Shown piece after piece: positions 24,901 to 33,039 of a DNA stretch of 64,000 nt. Every line of letters starts with the position of its first letter. Within the stretch, counting starts at the first letter, position 1. The DNA comes from JAAZIN01 sp964441025 (GTDB taxonomy: Bacteria; Bacillota; Dethiobacteria; DTU022): positions 158,444-222,443 of the forward strand of contig CAYTXG010000001.1 of assembly GCA_964441025.1 (NCBI GenBank), in the 5' to 3' direction. The position numbers and the translations under genes were made by a program. Under the pieces are notes generated by a model, which saw only the letters and a list, made by a program, of their open reading frames with translations, had not been told where the DNA came from and did not search any database.

Positions 24901-25473
24901 GGCCAGGGAGGCAAGGGCGCGGGGGAGTGAAGCCGCTTCAATAAAGGCGAGTACGGCATCGCCGTATCTTCTTTGATCAACATGCTCCTGTTCCTCCGGC
25001 CAGAGGCGGCTGCGGGCAAACAACTCGAGCACAAGCAGCCCCCCTTCGCGGAGCAGGCAGAAACACTCTATGGTTTGAAGCGATTGCGGTATATTTGTTT
25101 CCTGGTATGGGGCATCGATAAAGATCAGATCGGCCTGCTGCTTTTTCCTTGTCAGCAGGTGCAGGGCCCTGTCCACGTCAGCTCCCATCAGCTTTGCCCG
25201 GTTTTCCAGGCTGGTGCGGGCCAGGTTTTCCTTGATCAGCTCCAGGTGCATCCTGTTCCTTTCGACAAAGATACATTCCGATGCACCCCTGCTCAGCGCT
25301 TCGATGCCGATGGCGCCGCTGCCGGCAAAAAGATCCCATACTGCCGCCCCGCAGATCCGCTCACCCAGGATGCTGAACAGCGCTTCCTTCACCCGGTCCG
25401 AAGTGGGCCTGACTGCCATTCCCCTGGGGGATTTCAACCTGGTTCCCCCGGCCGATCCTGCGATTACCCGCAT
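24889..25473 (-). CDS. rsmD: 16S rRNA (guanine966-N2)-methyltransferase
   Basis: SAM-dependent methyltransferase of 194 residues acting on the small ribosomal subunit. The family N-terminus MRVIAGSAGGTRL, the VRPTSDRVKEALFSIL block and the SAM-binding LFAGSGAIGIEALSRGA are clear. The catalytic (D/N)PPY motif reads IFIDAPYQET, so the first Pro is Ala, an unusual change that may or may not affect activity. It is convergent with ylbJ and upstream DNA is noncoding for about 150 bases. In Firmicutes rsmD is often near coaD, which is not seen here. Confidence 0.92.
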   Translation of the reverse strand: MRVIAGSAGGTRLKSPRGMAVRPTSDRVKEALFSILGERICGAAVWDLFAGSGAIGIEALSRGASECIFVERNRMHLELIKENLARTSLENRAKLMGADVDRALHLLTRKKQQADLIFIDAPYQETNIPQSLQTIECFCLLREGGLLVLELFARSRLWPEEQEHVDQRRYGDAVLAFIEAASLPRALASLAKSR

Positions 25474-25626
25474 GGCGGCTCCCCTCCTGCAGCATTTTCT
25501 TAGAGTTTAACATCCCCACCGGCTAATAACAATTTGGGTTTGCGAATAACAATGCCTGAAAGGGTGGAGAATATCCGGCGGCCGGTCCGCATATATTGAT
25601 CGAACCTGGCCGGAGGGGCGGTTGAA

Positions 25627-26085
25627 ATGATTGATCCGAATACTTTCTTTTACCTGGTCTTGAACAACCTTGGAGTCCTGTTGCTGCTCTGGCTCGTCTC
25701 CGCAGTCTGGATTTATTATGCCGCCTGCGCCGGTGCCCCTAAGTGCAGGATTCAGGGGCTGGCGCTGTCCTGCTATCTTTTCTTTTTCTTAAAAGAGCTT
25801 TTCAGGATTAACCGGAACGTCGCTGATTTCAGCAGGGGATGCAGTATCCCGTACCGGGATATCCTGTTTAACCTGATATTACCCCATGGGGTAATAGAGT
25901 ACCTGGCTTTTGCGCTGGCGGCGGCTTTCGCCCTGATCTGGATCGGCAGCTCACTTGAGTGCGGACGCTGGCGCTACCCCGGGCACCGGGCCCTGTTTCT
26001 ACCAGCCATGCTGATCCTCCTGGCGGCGGCTGTTGAATCTGTGCTGACACCCTATCTTTATCAGTTGTACCTTATGAAGGTCTAA
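25627..26085 (+). CDS. SpoIIM-like membrane protein
   Basis: A 152-residue hydrophobic protein with about four helices. The stretch NNLGVLLLLWLVSAVW followed later by LILPHGVIEYLAFALAAAFAL matches the SpoIIM/DUF95 pattern, where a FLPHGxxEL-type motif is conserved. It is shorter than typical SpoIIM (about 200 residues) and the N-terminal cytoplasmic part is nearly absent, so it may be a divergent relative rather than the engulfment protein itself. ATG start with a weak GGAGGGG site. Its stop overlaps the terminator of the convergent aminotransferase. Confidence 0.55.
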   Translation: MIDPNTFFYLVLNNLGVLLLLWLVSAVWIYYAACAGAPKCRIQGLALSCYLFFFLKELFRINRNVADFSRGCSIPYRDILFNLILPHGVIEYLAFALAAAFALIWIGSSLECGRWRYPGHRALFLPAMLILLAAAVESVLTPYLYQLYLMKV

Positions 26086-26121
26086 AAAAGGGCAGAACCG
26101 CCATTTAAGCAGCGCTGCCCT
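26084..26121 (-). terminator. Terminator of the class III aminotransferase
   Basis: Read leftward, AGGGCAG and CTGCCCT (26121-26115 and 26095-26089) form a 7-bp stem followed by TTTTTT. It overlaps the last codon of the convergent SpoIIM-like gene. Confidence 0.75.
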
Positions 26122-26136
26122 CCCGCATATTCCGGA

Positions 26137-27522
26137 TTAAGCGAGCAGTTCTTCTACCAGCTCCCCGATAACGCCGACATAGCGGTTGACCTCTTCTTCT
26201 GTTGTTACCGGAGAGACCAGGGCCATGTCATGCACCGGCGACAGCAGGATCCCGCGATTGGTGCAGTACACGTGGATCAGCGCTTCCAGCGGACCGGTGA
26301 GCCCTTCGGTGAGCAGGTCGACTTCATTGTATTCGACATCAAAAAGCGTGTCGATCCCTCTGCGCGGCGGCTCGGGCAGAAAGCGGAATTCCACGCGGCA
26401 GCCGATGCGGGCCACATACCACTGCAGCTGATGTTTTTTGATGATGGCGCTGATCCCCTCTTCCATCTTTTGGGCCAGGGGGATCATGTGTGCGTACGAT
26501 TTCTCAGTCAGCAAGTGCTTCAGGGTGGCCTTGATCGCGGCAAGCGCAGGGGCGTTTCCGGAGAGAGTCCCCCCAAAACCGAAAAAGTTGTACCAGGGAA
26601 TCCGCCCCGCAATCATCTCGCCGATCTCCTTTGACAGGCCCAGCACCGCCGCCGGGTAGCCGCCGGCAATGAGCTTGCCCAGCACGAAGATATCGGGTTC
26701 AAGATTCAGTTTGCCCGTCATTCCGGCGTGTCCGCCGCAAATGGAGTGGGTTTCGTCGATGAGCAGCAGGGTGCCGTACTTGCGGGTCAGTTCGCGCAGC
26801 ATCTTGTGAAACCCCGGCTCGGGGTGGATGATTCCCACATTTGTCATCACCGGCTCGGCAATGACGCAGGCCACATCCCGGGGCTCCAGCGCTTTTCCAA
26901 GGGCTTCAACGTCGTTGAACTCCACGATGCGAGTCATTTTCGTGGGATCTTCAACAAGGGGGCCCATAAGTCCGGGCATGTTCATCATGTTACCAAAAAA
27001 ATCGACCACCAGCGTTTCGTCCACGCTTCCGTGGTAAGAGGCGTTGAAGGCAAGAGTCAGCCTGCGGCCGGTAAATTCGCGGGCCGCCTTGAGCGCCATC
27101 CTGTTGGCGTCGGAGGCGGTCATCAGCACCTGCCAGTAGGGTAGCCCGAAACGGCGGGCCAGCTCTTCGCCCACCTCTATGCAGTCTTCAGTGGGGAGCA
27201 TGGTGGTAATGCCCCTGTTCAACTGCTCCGTGAGCGGCTCGACCACCTCGGGGGGTGCATGGCCCAATAGTGCACCCGTATCCCCAAGGCAGAGATCCAG
27301 ATAGCGGTGACCGTCCACATCGGTGAGGTACGCGCCCCTGGCTTCCCGGACAAAGACCGGAAAGCCGCCCGGCCAGATCCTCATCCAGCTCATGGGCACC
27401 CCGCCGGCATAGCTGCGCCGCGCCCTTTCGTAAAGTTCTTTTGATCTGGGCCGCTCCTCCCCGTAGCGTTTCTCCTCGCGGGACAATAGCCCCTTTACTT
27501 TTTCCAGTGTGATTTCAGCCAA
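26137..27522 (-). CDS. Class III aminotransferase (glutamate-1-semialdehyde aminomutase-like)
   Basis: PLP enzyme of 461 residues. The cofactor Asp and Lys are seen in LLLIDETHS and VLGKLIAGGYPAAVLG, and the substrate-side pattern (TSAGSEAN in classic members) reads MTASDANRMALKAAREFTGR. It resembles HemL and related aminotransferases, but the GKxxGGG loop is altered and the protein is longer, so it is probably not HemL itself. No tetrapyrrole gene is nearby. The TTG start has GGGGAGAGG upstream. It diverges from the YfcC-type carrier at 27689, and the two might share a substrate. Specificity is unknown. Confidence 0.82.
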   Translation of the reverse strand: MAEITLEKVKGLLSREEKRYGEERPRSKELYERARRSYAGGVPMSWMRIWPGGFPVFVREARGAYLTDVDGHRYLDLCLGDTGALLGHAPPEVVEPLTEQLNRGITTMLPTEDCIEVGEELARRFGLPYWQVLMTASDANRMALKAAREFTGRRLTLAFNASYHGSVDETLVVDFFGNMMNMPGLMGPLVEDPTKMTRIVEFNDVEALGKALEPRDVACVIAEPVMTNVGIIHPEPGFHKMLRELTRKYGTLLLIDETHSICGGHAGMTGKLNLEPDIFVLGKLIAGGYPAAVLGLSKEIGEMIAGRIPWYNFFGFGGTLSGNAPALAAIKATLKHLLTEKSYAHMIPLAQKMEEGISAIIKKHQLQWYVARIGCRVEFRFLPEPPRRGIDTLFDVEYNEVDLLTEGLTGPLEALIHVYCTNRGILLSPVHDMALVSPVTTEEEVNRYVGVIGELVEELLA

Positions 27523-27688
27523 GATTGATCCTCTCCCCTCTGTTAGATGTATATTCCAAATATTCTCCCTTTTGTCCGGAAAATCCTTTCTCTTCTATTG
27601 GACAGGCAATGCCGGAAGAAAAAGGGTTTACCGGCCCGGTAAAGAAATTATCTACATCTTGCAATAATTAATCAGGGGGCTGATAACT

Positions 27689-29143
27689 TTGACAGAATCC
27701 GCGGAGATCAGAATTGGGAAGAAGGCCTTTATTACCACGGCAGTGATTGTCCTGTGCTTGATGATACTTTCAGGAATACTCACGCAGGTGATTCCATCGG
27801 GAAGCTACAATTATATTGAGGTTGAAGGGAAAAAACTGGTTGATCCCCAATCATACCATCTGATTGAAAAACCCGAAATTCCCGTTTACCGCTGGTTTAC
27901 CGCACCGGTGGAGGTGCTCTATGCCTCTGCGAATGCGCAAGTGGTTATCGTTATCTGCCTGCTCATTCTTTTTATCGGTGGCGGCTTTGCCGTGCTGAAC
28001 CGCGTCGGTGTTTTTGAGGAGATTATCACCAAAATTGTTAACCGGTTTGGGAAAAACCGTTACCTGCTAATATGCATTGTCTCCCTGGTGTTCATGTTCT
28101 TCGGTTCAACCCTGGGCATGTTTGAGGAGGTTGTTGCCCTGGCGCCGCTGGTGGTGATCCTGGCTTACACCATGGGCTGGGATGCCCTGCTTGGATTGGG
28201 TATGAGCCTGCTGTCCATCTGCTTTGGTTTTTCCGTGGCCATCTCAAATCCTTATTCCGTGGGCTTATCCCAGCGCATGGCGGGACTGCCCGTTTTCTCG
28301 GGAGCCCCCTACCGCCTGCTGATTTTTTTCATACTGTATGTGTTTCTCTGCCTTTTTCTGGTCCGCTATGCAAAAAAGATCGAAAAAGATCCGCACCGTT
28401 CCATTATTTACGAAGAAGATCGGGAAATGCAGCAAAAATTTTTCCAGTCCTCAGAAAGCGCTCTCCGGGCAGGGGGAACAGAAAAAAGAGGGATCAACAG
28501 AGCGGTGATCTGGTTTCTGTGCTGCTTCGGGGGGATTCTGGCTGTGATTACTGCGGCGAACCTCTTTCCATCCTTTTCCGATTTCTCCCTGCCGGGTATT
28601 GCGCTGCTTTACCTCCTGGCCGGTGTGGGCGCCGGTCTGTGGGGCGGCTTGCGCGGCAGGGAGGTGGCCCGGACCTTTTTCAGAGGCGTGGGGGGGGTGG
28701 CCCCGGGGGTTGTTCTTATTCTCATGGCCATGAGTGTAAGCTACATCATTGAGCGTGGTGGGGTTATGGATACAGTGGTTCATTATGCAGCCGGTTTGAT
28801 TTCGGGCGCCTCTTCGTACATTGCCGCCTACCTTATGTACGGACTTGTCCTGGTGGTGAACTTTTTCATCGGTTCCGCCTCGGCCAAGGCCGCCCTGCTT
28901 ATTCCCATTCTCACACCGCTGGCCGACCTTTCCGCACTGACGCGGCAGACAATGGTCCTGGCTTTTTGTTTTGGCGACGGCTTCTCTAATGTGTTCTATC
29001 CTACAAACGGGGTGCTGCTCATTTGCCTGGGGCTGACCACGGTGAGCTATCCCAAATGGTTTCGCTGGATCGGACTTTTACAACTGCTGGTTCTCGCGAT
29101 TACCGCTTTAATGCTCACCTTCGCGGTCTGGTGGGGCTATTAG
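27689..29143 (+). CDS. YfcC/DcuC-type carboxylate or amino acid carrier
   Basis: A 484-residue inner-membrane secondary transporter with about twelve helices. The opening GILTQVIPSGSY is a hallmark of the YfcC family, which includes C4-dicarboxylate and basic amino acid carriers. Further matches are the GGGFAVLNRVGVFE loop and the C-terminal FGDGFSNVFYPTNGVLLICLGL. A hydrophilic insert of about 45 residues lies near the middle. TTG start 8 bases after CAGGGGG. It stands divergent to an aminotransferase, which suggests an amino acid substrate, but that is only context. Confidence 0.87.
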   Translation: MTESAEIRIGKKAFITTAVIVLCLMILSGILTQVIPSGSYNYIEVEGKKLVDPQSYHLIEKPEIPVYRWFTAPVEVLYASANAQVVIVICLLILFIGGGFAVLNRVGVFEEIITKIVNRFGKNRYLLICIVSLVFMFFGSTLGMFEEVVALAPLVVILAYTMGWDALLGLGMSLLSICFGFSVAISNPYSVGLSQRMAGLPVFSGAPYRLLIFFILYVFLCLFLVRYAKKIEKDPHRSIIYEEDREMQQKFFQSSESALRAGGTEKRGINRAVIWFLCCFGGILAVITAANLFPSFSDFSLPGIALLYLLAGVGAGLWGGLRGREVARTFFRGVGGVAPGVVLILMAMSVSYIIERGGVMDTVVHYAAGLISGASSYIAAYLMYGLVLVVNFFIGSASAKAALLIPILTPLADLSALTRQTMVLAFCFGDGFSNVFYPTNGVLLICLGLTTVSYPKWFRWIGLLQLLVLAITALMLTFAVWWGY

Positions 29144-29329
29144 CACCAAAGGCTCACATAAGGGGACTATCACAAGGGGAGGGTTCTTCCGTGTTGGGGG
29201 GGCGTGGCAAACCTGGTTATTATTTACATAGGCGATCATATGCCGCAGGTGTTCCTCTTCCCTGAGTAGACCTGGGTGTTGTAGAATATCTGTAATGTCC
29301 GTAATAAGTCTATTTAAGGAGCTGCACCA

Positions 29330-30448
29330 ATGAACAAGAAACCATCATTGAAACCTTTGGACCCTAATTTTTCTTCCGGCCCCTGCGCCAAGTATCCCGG
29401 ATACAGCCTCGAAGCGCTAAAAGATGCTCCACTTGGGAGATCACACCGGAGCGCCCTGGGCAAGTCACGGCTATTTGAATCGATAAAACAGACGAAAAAG
29501 CTGCTGGGCATACCTGAGCACTACCTGCTGGGCATTGTTCCAGCCTCCGACACCGGTGCCATGGAGATGGCTATGTGGAATCTGTTGGGTAAGAAAGCGG
29601 TTGATGTGATTTACTTCGAAGCCTTTGGCAAGGGCTGGGCAAATGATATTCTGAATGAGTTGAAAATAGAGGATGTGCGGGTGATCTCTGCCGGCTACGG
29701 TTTTTTACCCGATCTAGCCAGAGTGGATTTTGAGCGCGATGTTGTCTTCACCTGGAACGGCACTACCAGCGGGGTAAAAATCCCGGGCGGCGATTTTATA
29801 CCCATGAATCGCAAAGGGCTGACTATCTGCGATGCCACCTCCGCCGTATTCGCTATGGCAATACCCTGGGAGAGGCTCGATGTGATTACTTTCTCCTGGC
29901 AGAAGGTGCTCGGCGGGGAGGCGGCTCATGGTATGCTCGCAATTTCCCCCCGGGCTGTTGAGCGTATAAAAGAGTATACTCCGCCCTGGCCTGTCCCGAA
30001 AATATTCCGGCTGAAGAAAAAGGGAGGGCTGCTCAAAGGTGTTTTTGAGGGATCAACAATAAATACTCCCTCAATGATCTGCAATGAAGATTACCTTGCC
30101 GCCCTGCGGTGGGCTCAATCTATCGGGGGGCTGCCGGCCCTGATCCGGCGGAGCGAGAGCAATCTCAAGGTTATAGAGGACTTTGTGGCGGCACATGGCT
30201 GGATAGATTTTTTGGCTTCCGATCCCCTGGCCCGTTCCAATACCAGTGTCTGTTTGACTGTTGATCTGCCCCCGGATAAACCTGGCCTGATCGCAAGGCT
30301 TCTGGAGGAGGAGCAGGCTGCATTTGATATCGCCTCTTACCGCGAGGCGCCCCCGGGCCTGCGCTTCTGGTGCGGCGCCACAGTAGAGCAGTCCGACCTG
30401 GAGCTGGCTATGCAGTGGCTGGAGTGGGCTTATGAAGAGGTAAGGTGA
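29330..30448 (+). CDS. serC: Phosphoserine aminotransferase, Methanosarcina/alphaproteobacterial type
   Basis: Class V PLP aminotransferase of 372 residues converting 3-phosphohydroxypyruvate to phosphoserine. It starts LDPNFSSGPCAKYPGY and has GRSHRSALGKS, both typical of the serC_2 subfamily rather than of the E. coli type. The Schiff-base Lys is in ITFSWQKVLGGEAAHG, and the cofactor Asp is in ICDATSAVFAM. ATG start behind AAGGAG. It supplies the step after SerA, encoded at 7984 in the same orientation but not adjacent. A short ureohydrolase-like fragment follows. Confidence 0.88.
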   Translation: MNKKPSLKPLDPNFSSGPCAKYPGYSLEALKDAPLGRSHRSALGKSRLFESIKQTKKLLGIPEHYLLGIVPASDTGAMEMAMWNLLGKKAVDVIYFEAFGKGWANDILNELKIEDVRVISAGYGFLPDLARVDFERDVVFTWNGTTSGVKIPGGDFIPMNRKGLTICDATSAVFAMAIPWERLDVITFSWQKVLGGEAAHGMLAISPRAVERIKEYTPPWPVPKIFRLKKKGGLLKGVFEGSTINTPSMICNEDYLAALRWAQSIGGLPALIRRSESNLKVIEDFVAAHGWIDFLASDPLARSNTSVCLTVDLPPDKPGLIARLLEEEQAAFDIASYREAPPGLRFWCGATVEQSDLELAMQWLEWAYEEVR

Positions 30449-30469
30449 CCGTTTGCGGATGCCTGCGCC

Positions 30470-30637
30470 ATGCTTCCCGCTCCCGGGGGCTTTGACCCTG
30501 AGTTGCTGCTCAGCACATTCGAGGCCCTGAAAAGAAGATTCAATATAGCCGGATACAGCATCCAGGAATATTCGTCCCGCAACAGTGAAGGGCTGGAGCT
30601 GGTACAGCCCTTTGTCGAGTTCGGACTGGCCCTGTAA
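30470..30637 (+). pseudogene. Fragment resembling the C-terminus of an arginase-family enzyme
   Basis: A 55-codon frame reading PGGFDPELLLSTFEAL, NIAGYSIQEYSS and ending VEFGLAL. The pattern of a PGG turn, a helix, a (V/I)xGxxxxE strand and a closing helix resembles the last part of ureohydrolases such as agmatinase. The catalytic metal site would lie upstream and is absent. There is no ribosome binding site. I take it as the tail of a lost gene. The family call is tentative. Confidence 0.4.
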
Positions 30638-30754
30638 GCTTCAATAATACCGCTCCCCCTGCTTAACTTTTCCTCTCCCCGGCTTGAAACAGCCTTGATA
30701 CCTGGGGATATGCTCCGTCAGTTAAGAACCCTAAGGATATAATGTAAAACAGTA

Positions 30755-30804
30755 TTGACATTTCTGGCTTTCCTGTTATAATTGATGTCAAGATGTATTG
30801 ACAT
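30755..30804 (+). promoter_or_regulatory. Strong promoter with three TTGACAT-type operator half-sites
   Basis: TTGACA (30755-30760), 16 bases, TATAAT (30777-30782). The heptamer TTGACAT occurs at 30755 and 30798, and its inverse ATGTCAA at 30785, so the last two form a perfect inverted repeat with a 6-base spacer just downstream of the -10. This layout fits autoregulation by the XRE protein encoded at 31066. Confidence 0.75.
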
Positions 30805-30827
30805 TAATGCTCAGGGAGGTTGCTGCC

Positions 30828-31076
30828 ATGAAAGGGTTTTTTAAAAGGATTGGCTTTCGCCGTTCGGATGAGATGGAAATGGAGATTTCACTGAAATCCA
30901 TGCGCTGGTCTTCTCTTTATTCGGGATGTGCGCTTTTTGCCCTGGTTGTTTATGAAAAAGTCACGACCGGCGAAATGGGTTGGGCTTTTTTTATCCTTAT
31001 CACCCAGTACCTTGTTTTCTGGATTGCCCATCTTGTATTGACCAGGAAGATGAACGGTGGCGCAGATGAAAAATAG
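30828..31076 (+). CDS. Small two-helix membrane protein paired with an XRE regulator
   Basis: An 82-residue protein with a charged amphipathic N-terminus (residues 1-27) and two hydrophobic helices (about 31-48 and 54-73). The ATG at 30828 follows GGGAGG at 8 bases; an upstream in-frame start at 30798 lies in the operator and is rejected. Its last 11 bases overlap the next gene, so the two are translationally linked. Pairs of a small membrane protein and a compact XRE repressor are frequent in Firmicutes, and the membrane partner may sense a signal or control the regulator. No named family recognised. Confidence 0.65.
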   Translation: MKGFFKRIGFRRSDEMEMEISLKSMRWSSLYSGCALFALVVYEKVTTGEMGWAFFILITQYLVFWIAHLVLTRKMNGGADEK

Positions 31077-31260
31077 GATCAGAGAACTGCGCAAAGGGCT
31101 GGGCTTGCGTCAGGAGGACCTTGCCCGCGAGGCGGGAGTGACGCGCCAGACGATTAATGCTATCGAAAATAACAAGTACAACCCCACCCTGGCCCTGGCG
31201 ATGAGGCTGGCCCGGCTGCTGGAGACTCCGGTAGAGCAACTTTTTCAGCTTGAAGAATGA
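31066..31260 (+). CDS. Compact XRE-family transcriptional regulator
   Basis: A helix-turn-helix protein of 64 residues consisting of the DNA-binding domain alone: IRELRKGLGLRQEDLAREAG, then VTRQTINAIENNKYNPTL, the recognition helix pattern of this group. The C-terminal LLETPVEQLFQLEE is typical of YgzD-like regulators. ATG at 31066 is favoured over a GTG three codons earlier. It overlaps the membrane protein gene upstream and probably binds the TTGACAT inverted repeats in their shared promoter. Confidence 0.88.
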   Translation: MKNRIRELRKGLGLRQEDLAREAGVTRQTINAIENNKYNPTLALAMRLARLLETPVEQLFQLEE

Positions 31261-31410
31261 TCAACCCATCATCTATTCAGGACAAACTGTAAAGCACCCA
31301 TACCAGGGGTAATTTTGGGGGGCTTCATCAACGCCTTCTACGCAATATACAACCATGTGCATTGAGGCGCCTGACGCCACAGCCTATCATCAAATGTCTA
31401 TAAATGAGGG

Positions 31411-31439
31411 TGAGTCAAAGTCACCGTCCCCCTGACTCA
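31411..31439. repeat. Hairpin repeat TGAGTCA ... TGACTCA
   Basis: Perfect 7-bp stem (31411-31417 and 31433-31439) around a centre with AAGTCACCGTCCCC. It matches the inverted copy at 14300-14328 at 28 of 29 positions. It lies 8 bases beyond the 3' end of the MOT1-type transporter gene. Confidence 0.75.
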
Positions 31440-31446
31440 GAAGCGA

Positions 31447-32568
31447 TTATACCTGGATCCACTTTTTTTCAAGGCTTTTGGCCAGGATAAAGCCGGCGGC
31501 AAAGGCAACGGCGGGGTTTACGGCCAGGGAAATAGCGGCAACAGCCAGGATCACATAAAAATCCTGCCGCTGCTCAATATGCTTGGCCGCCGAGGCCAGG
31601 TCAATGCCGCTGTAAAAGAGCAGGCACCCCAGTGCGGCCTCGGGGATGAGGGCAAAGAGTCCGGCTCCGTCTTTCCCCAGGAAAAGCCCCACTGCCAGCA
31701 GCGCCGCCCCGATGATGTACGATGTGTAGCCCGTTCTTCCGCCGAAGCGGTGGTGGGCGGCCACCCCACCGGCGCCGTGGCACATCATGTAGCCTCCAAA
31801 GGGTGCAGAGACGAGGTTGGCCGCCCCCATGGTCAGGCAGAGGTTTTTATCGCTGACCCTGGCGGCGCGGGCGCCAAAAAGTTCCCTGGAAAGCGCCGTT
31901 GTCACCAGGACGGCATTGGCCAGGGTCAGCGGCAGCTGTGGCAGCGCGGCCAGGAAAAAGCCCCTGTTAAAATCGGCTGCAGCGGGCAGAGATATTTCTG
32001 GCAGGTGTATCCCCAGGGAGATCGAGGGCAGGGGCAACCCGGGGTGCAGTATAAAATTCAGGGCCACCCCGGCCAGCACGGCGGCAATGGCCGCGGGGAA
32101 ACGCCGGCTTTTGAGCAGGGGCAGCATCAGCGCCAGGATGGGCCAACCGATAAGCGGTTCTGTCATGATGAGCTTCACGCCCAGTCCGGCAAGGGAGAGC
32201 CCAAGCCCCACCTGGATACCGCTGATCACCGGCGCCGGTGTGATCCGGCCGATAAGATTGATCAGCCCTGTGAGGCCCAGCAGCAGCAGCACCGCACCGA
32301 CAATCAAACCCGCCGCCGCCACTTCGCCCGGTGTGAGATTATGAATCAGCACCGCAGCCGAGGCCACCTTCATTGGCTGCACCGCCATGGGGATTCCGTA
32401 AAACCAGCCGCAGAAAACATAAAAGAGCCCGAAGCCGGCAAAAATAGTTGCCGGGTTGAAACCGGCTACAGAAATAGCGCCTAAAACATAAGGCAGAAAT
32501 GTGCCCAGATCGCCGATTGATCCTGAAAGTTCTCCCAAAAACCTGGTCCGGCCCTTCTCCTTTTCCAA
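31447..32568 (-). CDS. MOT1-type molybdate/sulfate transporter
   Basis: A 373-residue membrane protein of the SulP-related MOT1 group. The defining N-terminal motif GELSGSIGDLGTFLPYVLG and the second signature MAVQPMKVASA are present, and so is MMCHGAGGVAAHHRFGGRTG, all conserved in molybdate transporters of plants and bacteria. About ten helices are seen. Tungsten or molybdenum import would suit an organism with an aldehyde:ferredoxin oxidoreductase (48665), but the anion cannot be fixed from sequence. No ModE-like site or other molybdenum genes are adjacent. Confidence 0.88.
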   Translation of the reverse strand: MEKEKGRTRFLGELSGSIGDLGTFLPYVLGAISVAGFNPATIFAGFGLFYVFCGWFYGIPMAVQPMKVASAAVLIHNLTPGEVAAAGLIVGAVLLLLGLTGLINLIGRITPAPVISGIQVGLGLSLAGLGVKLIMTEPLIGWPILALMLPLLKSRRFPAAIAAVLAGVALNFILHPGLPLPSISLGIHLPEISLPAAADFNRGFFLAALPQLPLTLANAVLVTTALSRELFGARAARVSDKNLCLTMGAANLVSAPFGGYMMCHGAGGVAAHHRFGGRTGYTSYIIGAALLAVGLFLGKDGAGLFALIPEAALGCLLFYSGIDLASAAKHIEQRQDFYVILAVAAISLAVNPAVAFAAGFILAKSLEKKWIQV

Positions 32569-32595
32569 AGTCTATTCACTCCTTCGATAAGGGGC

Positions 32596-32617
32596 GACAG
32601 GGGGTGGCTCTCCTGTC
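32596..32617. repeat. Hairpin repeat GACAGG ... CCTGTC
   Basis: A 6-bp stem (32596-32601 and 32612-32617) around GGGTGGCTCT, continuing into CACC. It resembles the core of the element at 7436. It lies just upstream of the MOT1 gene start on the minus strand. Confidence 0.45.
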
Positions 32618-32621
32618 ACCT

Positions 32622-33039
32622 CATGCTCTGACAGATAAAATCTCCATATTTCAATATTGTTCACCACGCCACACCTTTTCTCCTTTCTGGTAGAAATGTC
32701 CCCTCATATTTCCCGTTATTAAAGGAAATAGAGATTATTATAAGAACTCATAATTAACAGCATCTCCTGCATTAAGCAACCGGTTGATGTCACCAGGCAC
32801 GGCTTTATCAACATCTGTTGCATTGTTTTTGGGGTGATCCTGGCTGTAAATCATAAAGGGACGACTCTTTTGTAAAGGCGTTAGCAATCCTAAATATATT
32901 TGCTCCCTTTGCAAAGAGGGTGTAGTATTTAATTGGCAGCTGCAATTGCAGGCTTCATGATAAAGATCCGTGAAACGCTGCCCGCCGGGATGGGGAATTT
33001 CCCGGTTTGCGTTTCATATTTTAGCGGGAGGCGAGCTAT
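32622..33039. other. Intergenic region with a large hairpin before the fumarase gene
   Basis: TGAAACGC (32971-32978) pairs with GCGTTTCA (33009-33016), and an inner CCGGGA/TCCCGG pair (32985 and 33000) makes a strong nested hairpin followed by TATTTTA. It ends 24 bases before the fumarase start, so it may terminate an upstream transcript or attenuate this one. The rest is AT-rich with no gene recognised. Confidence 0.5.

Noticed and set aside
31261..31410. Residues like GGFINAFYAIYNHV in the gap after the XRE gene
   Set aside because: The open stretch is under 20 codons and has no start or recognisable family; too short to call a remnant.
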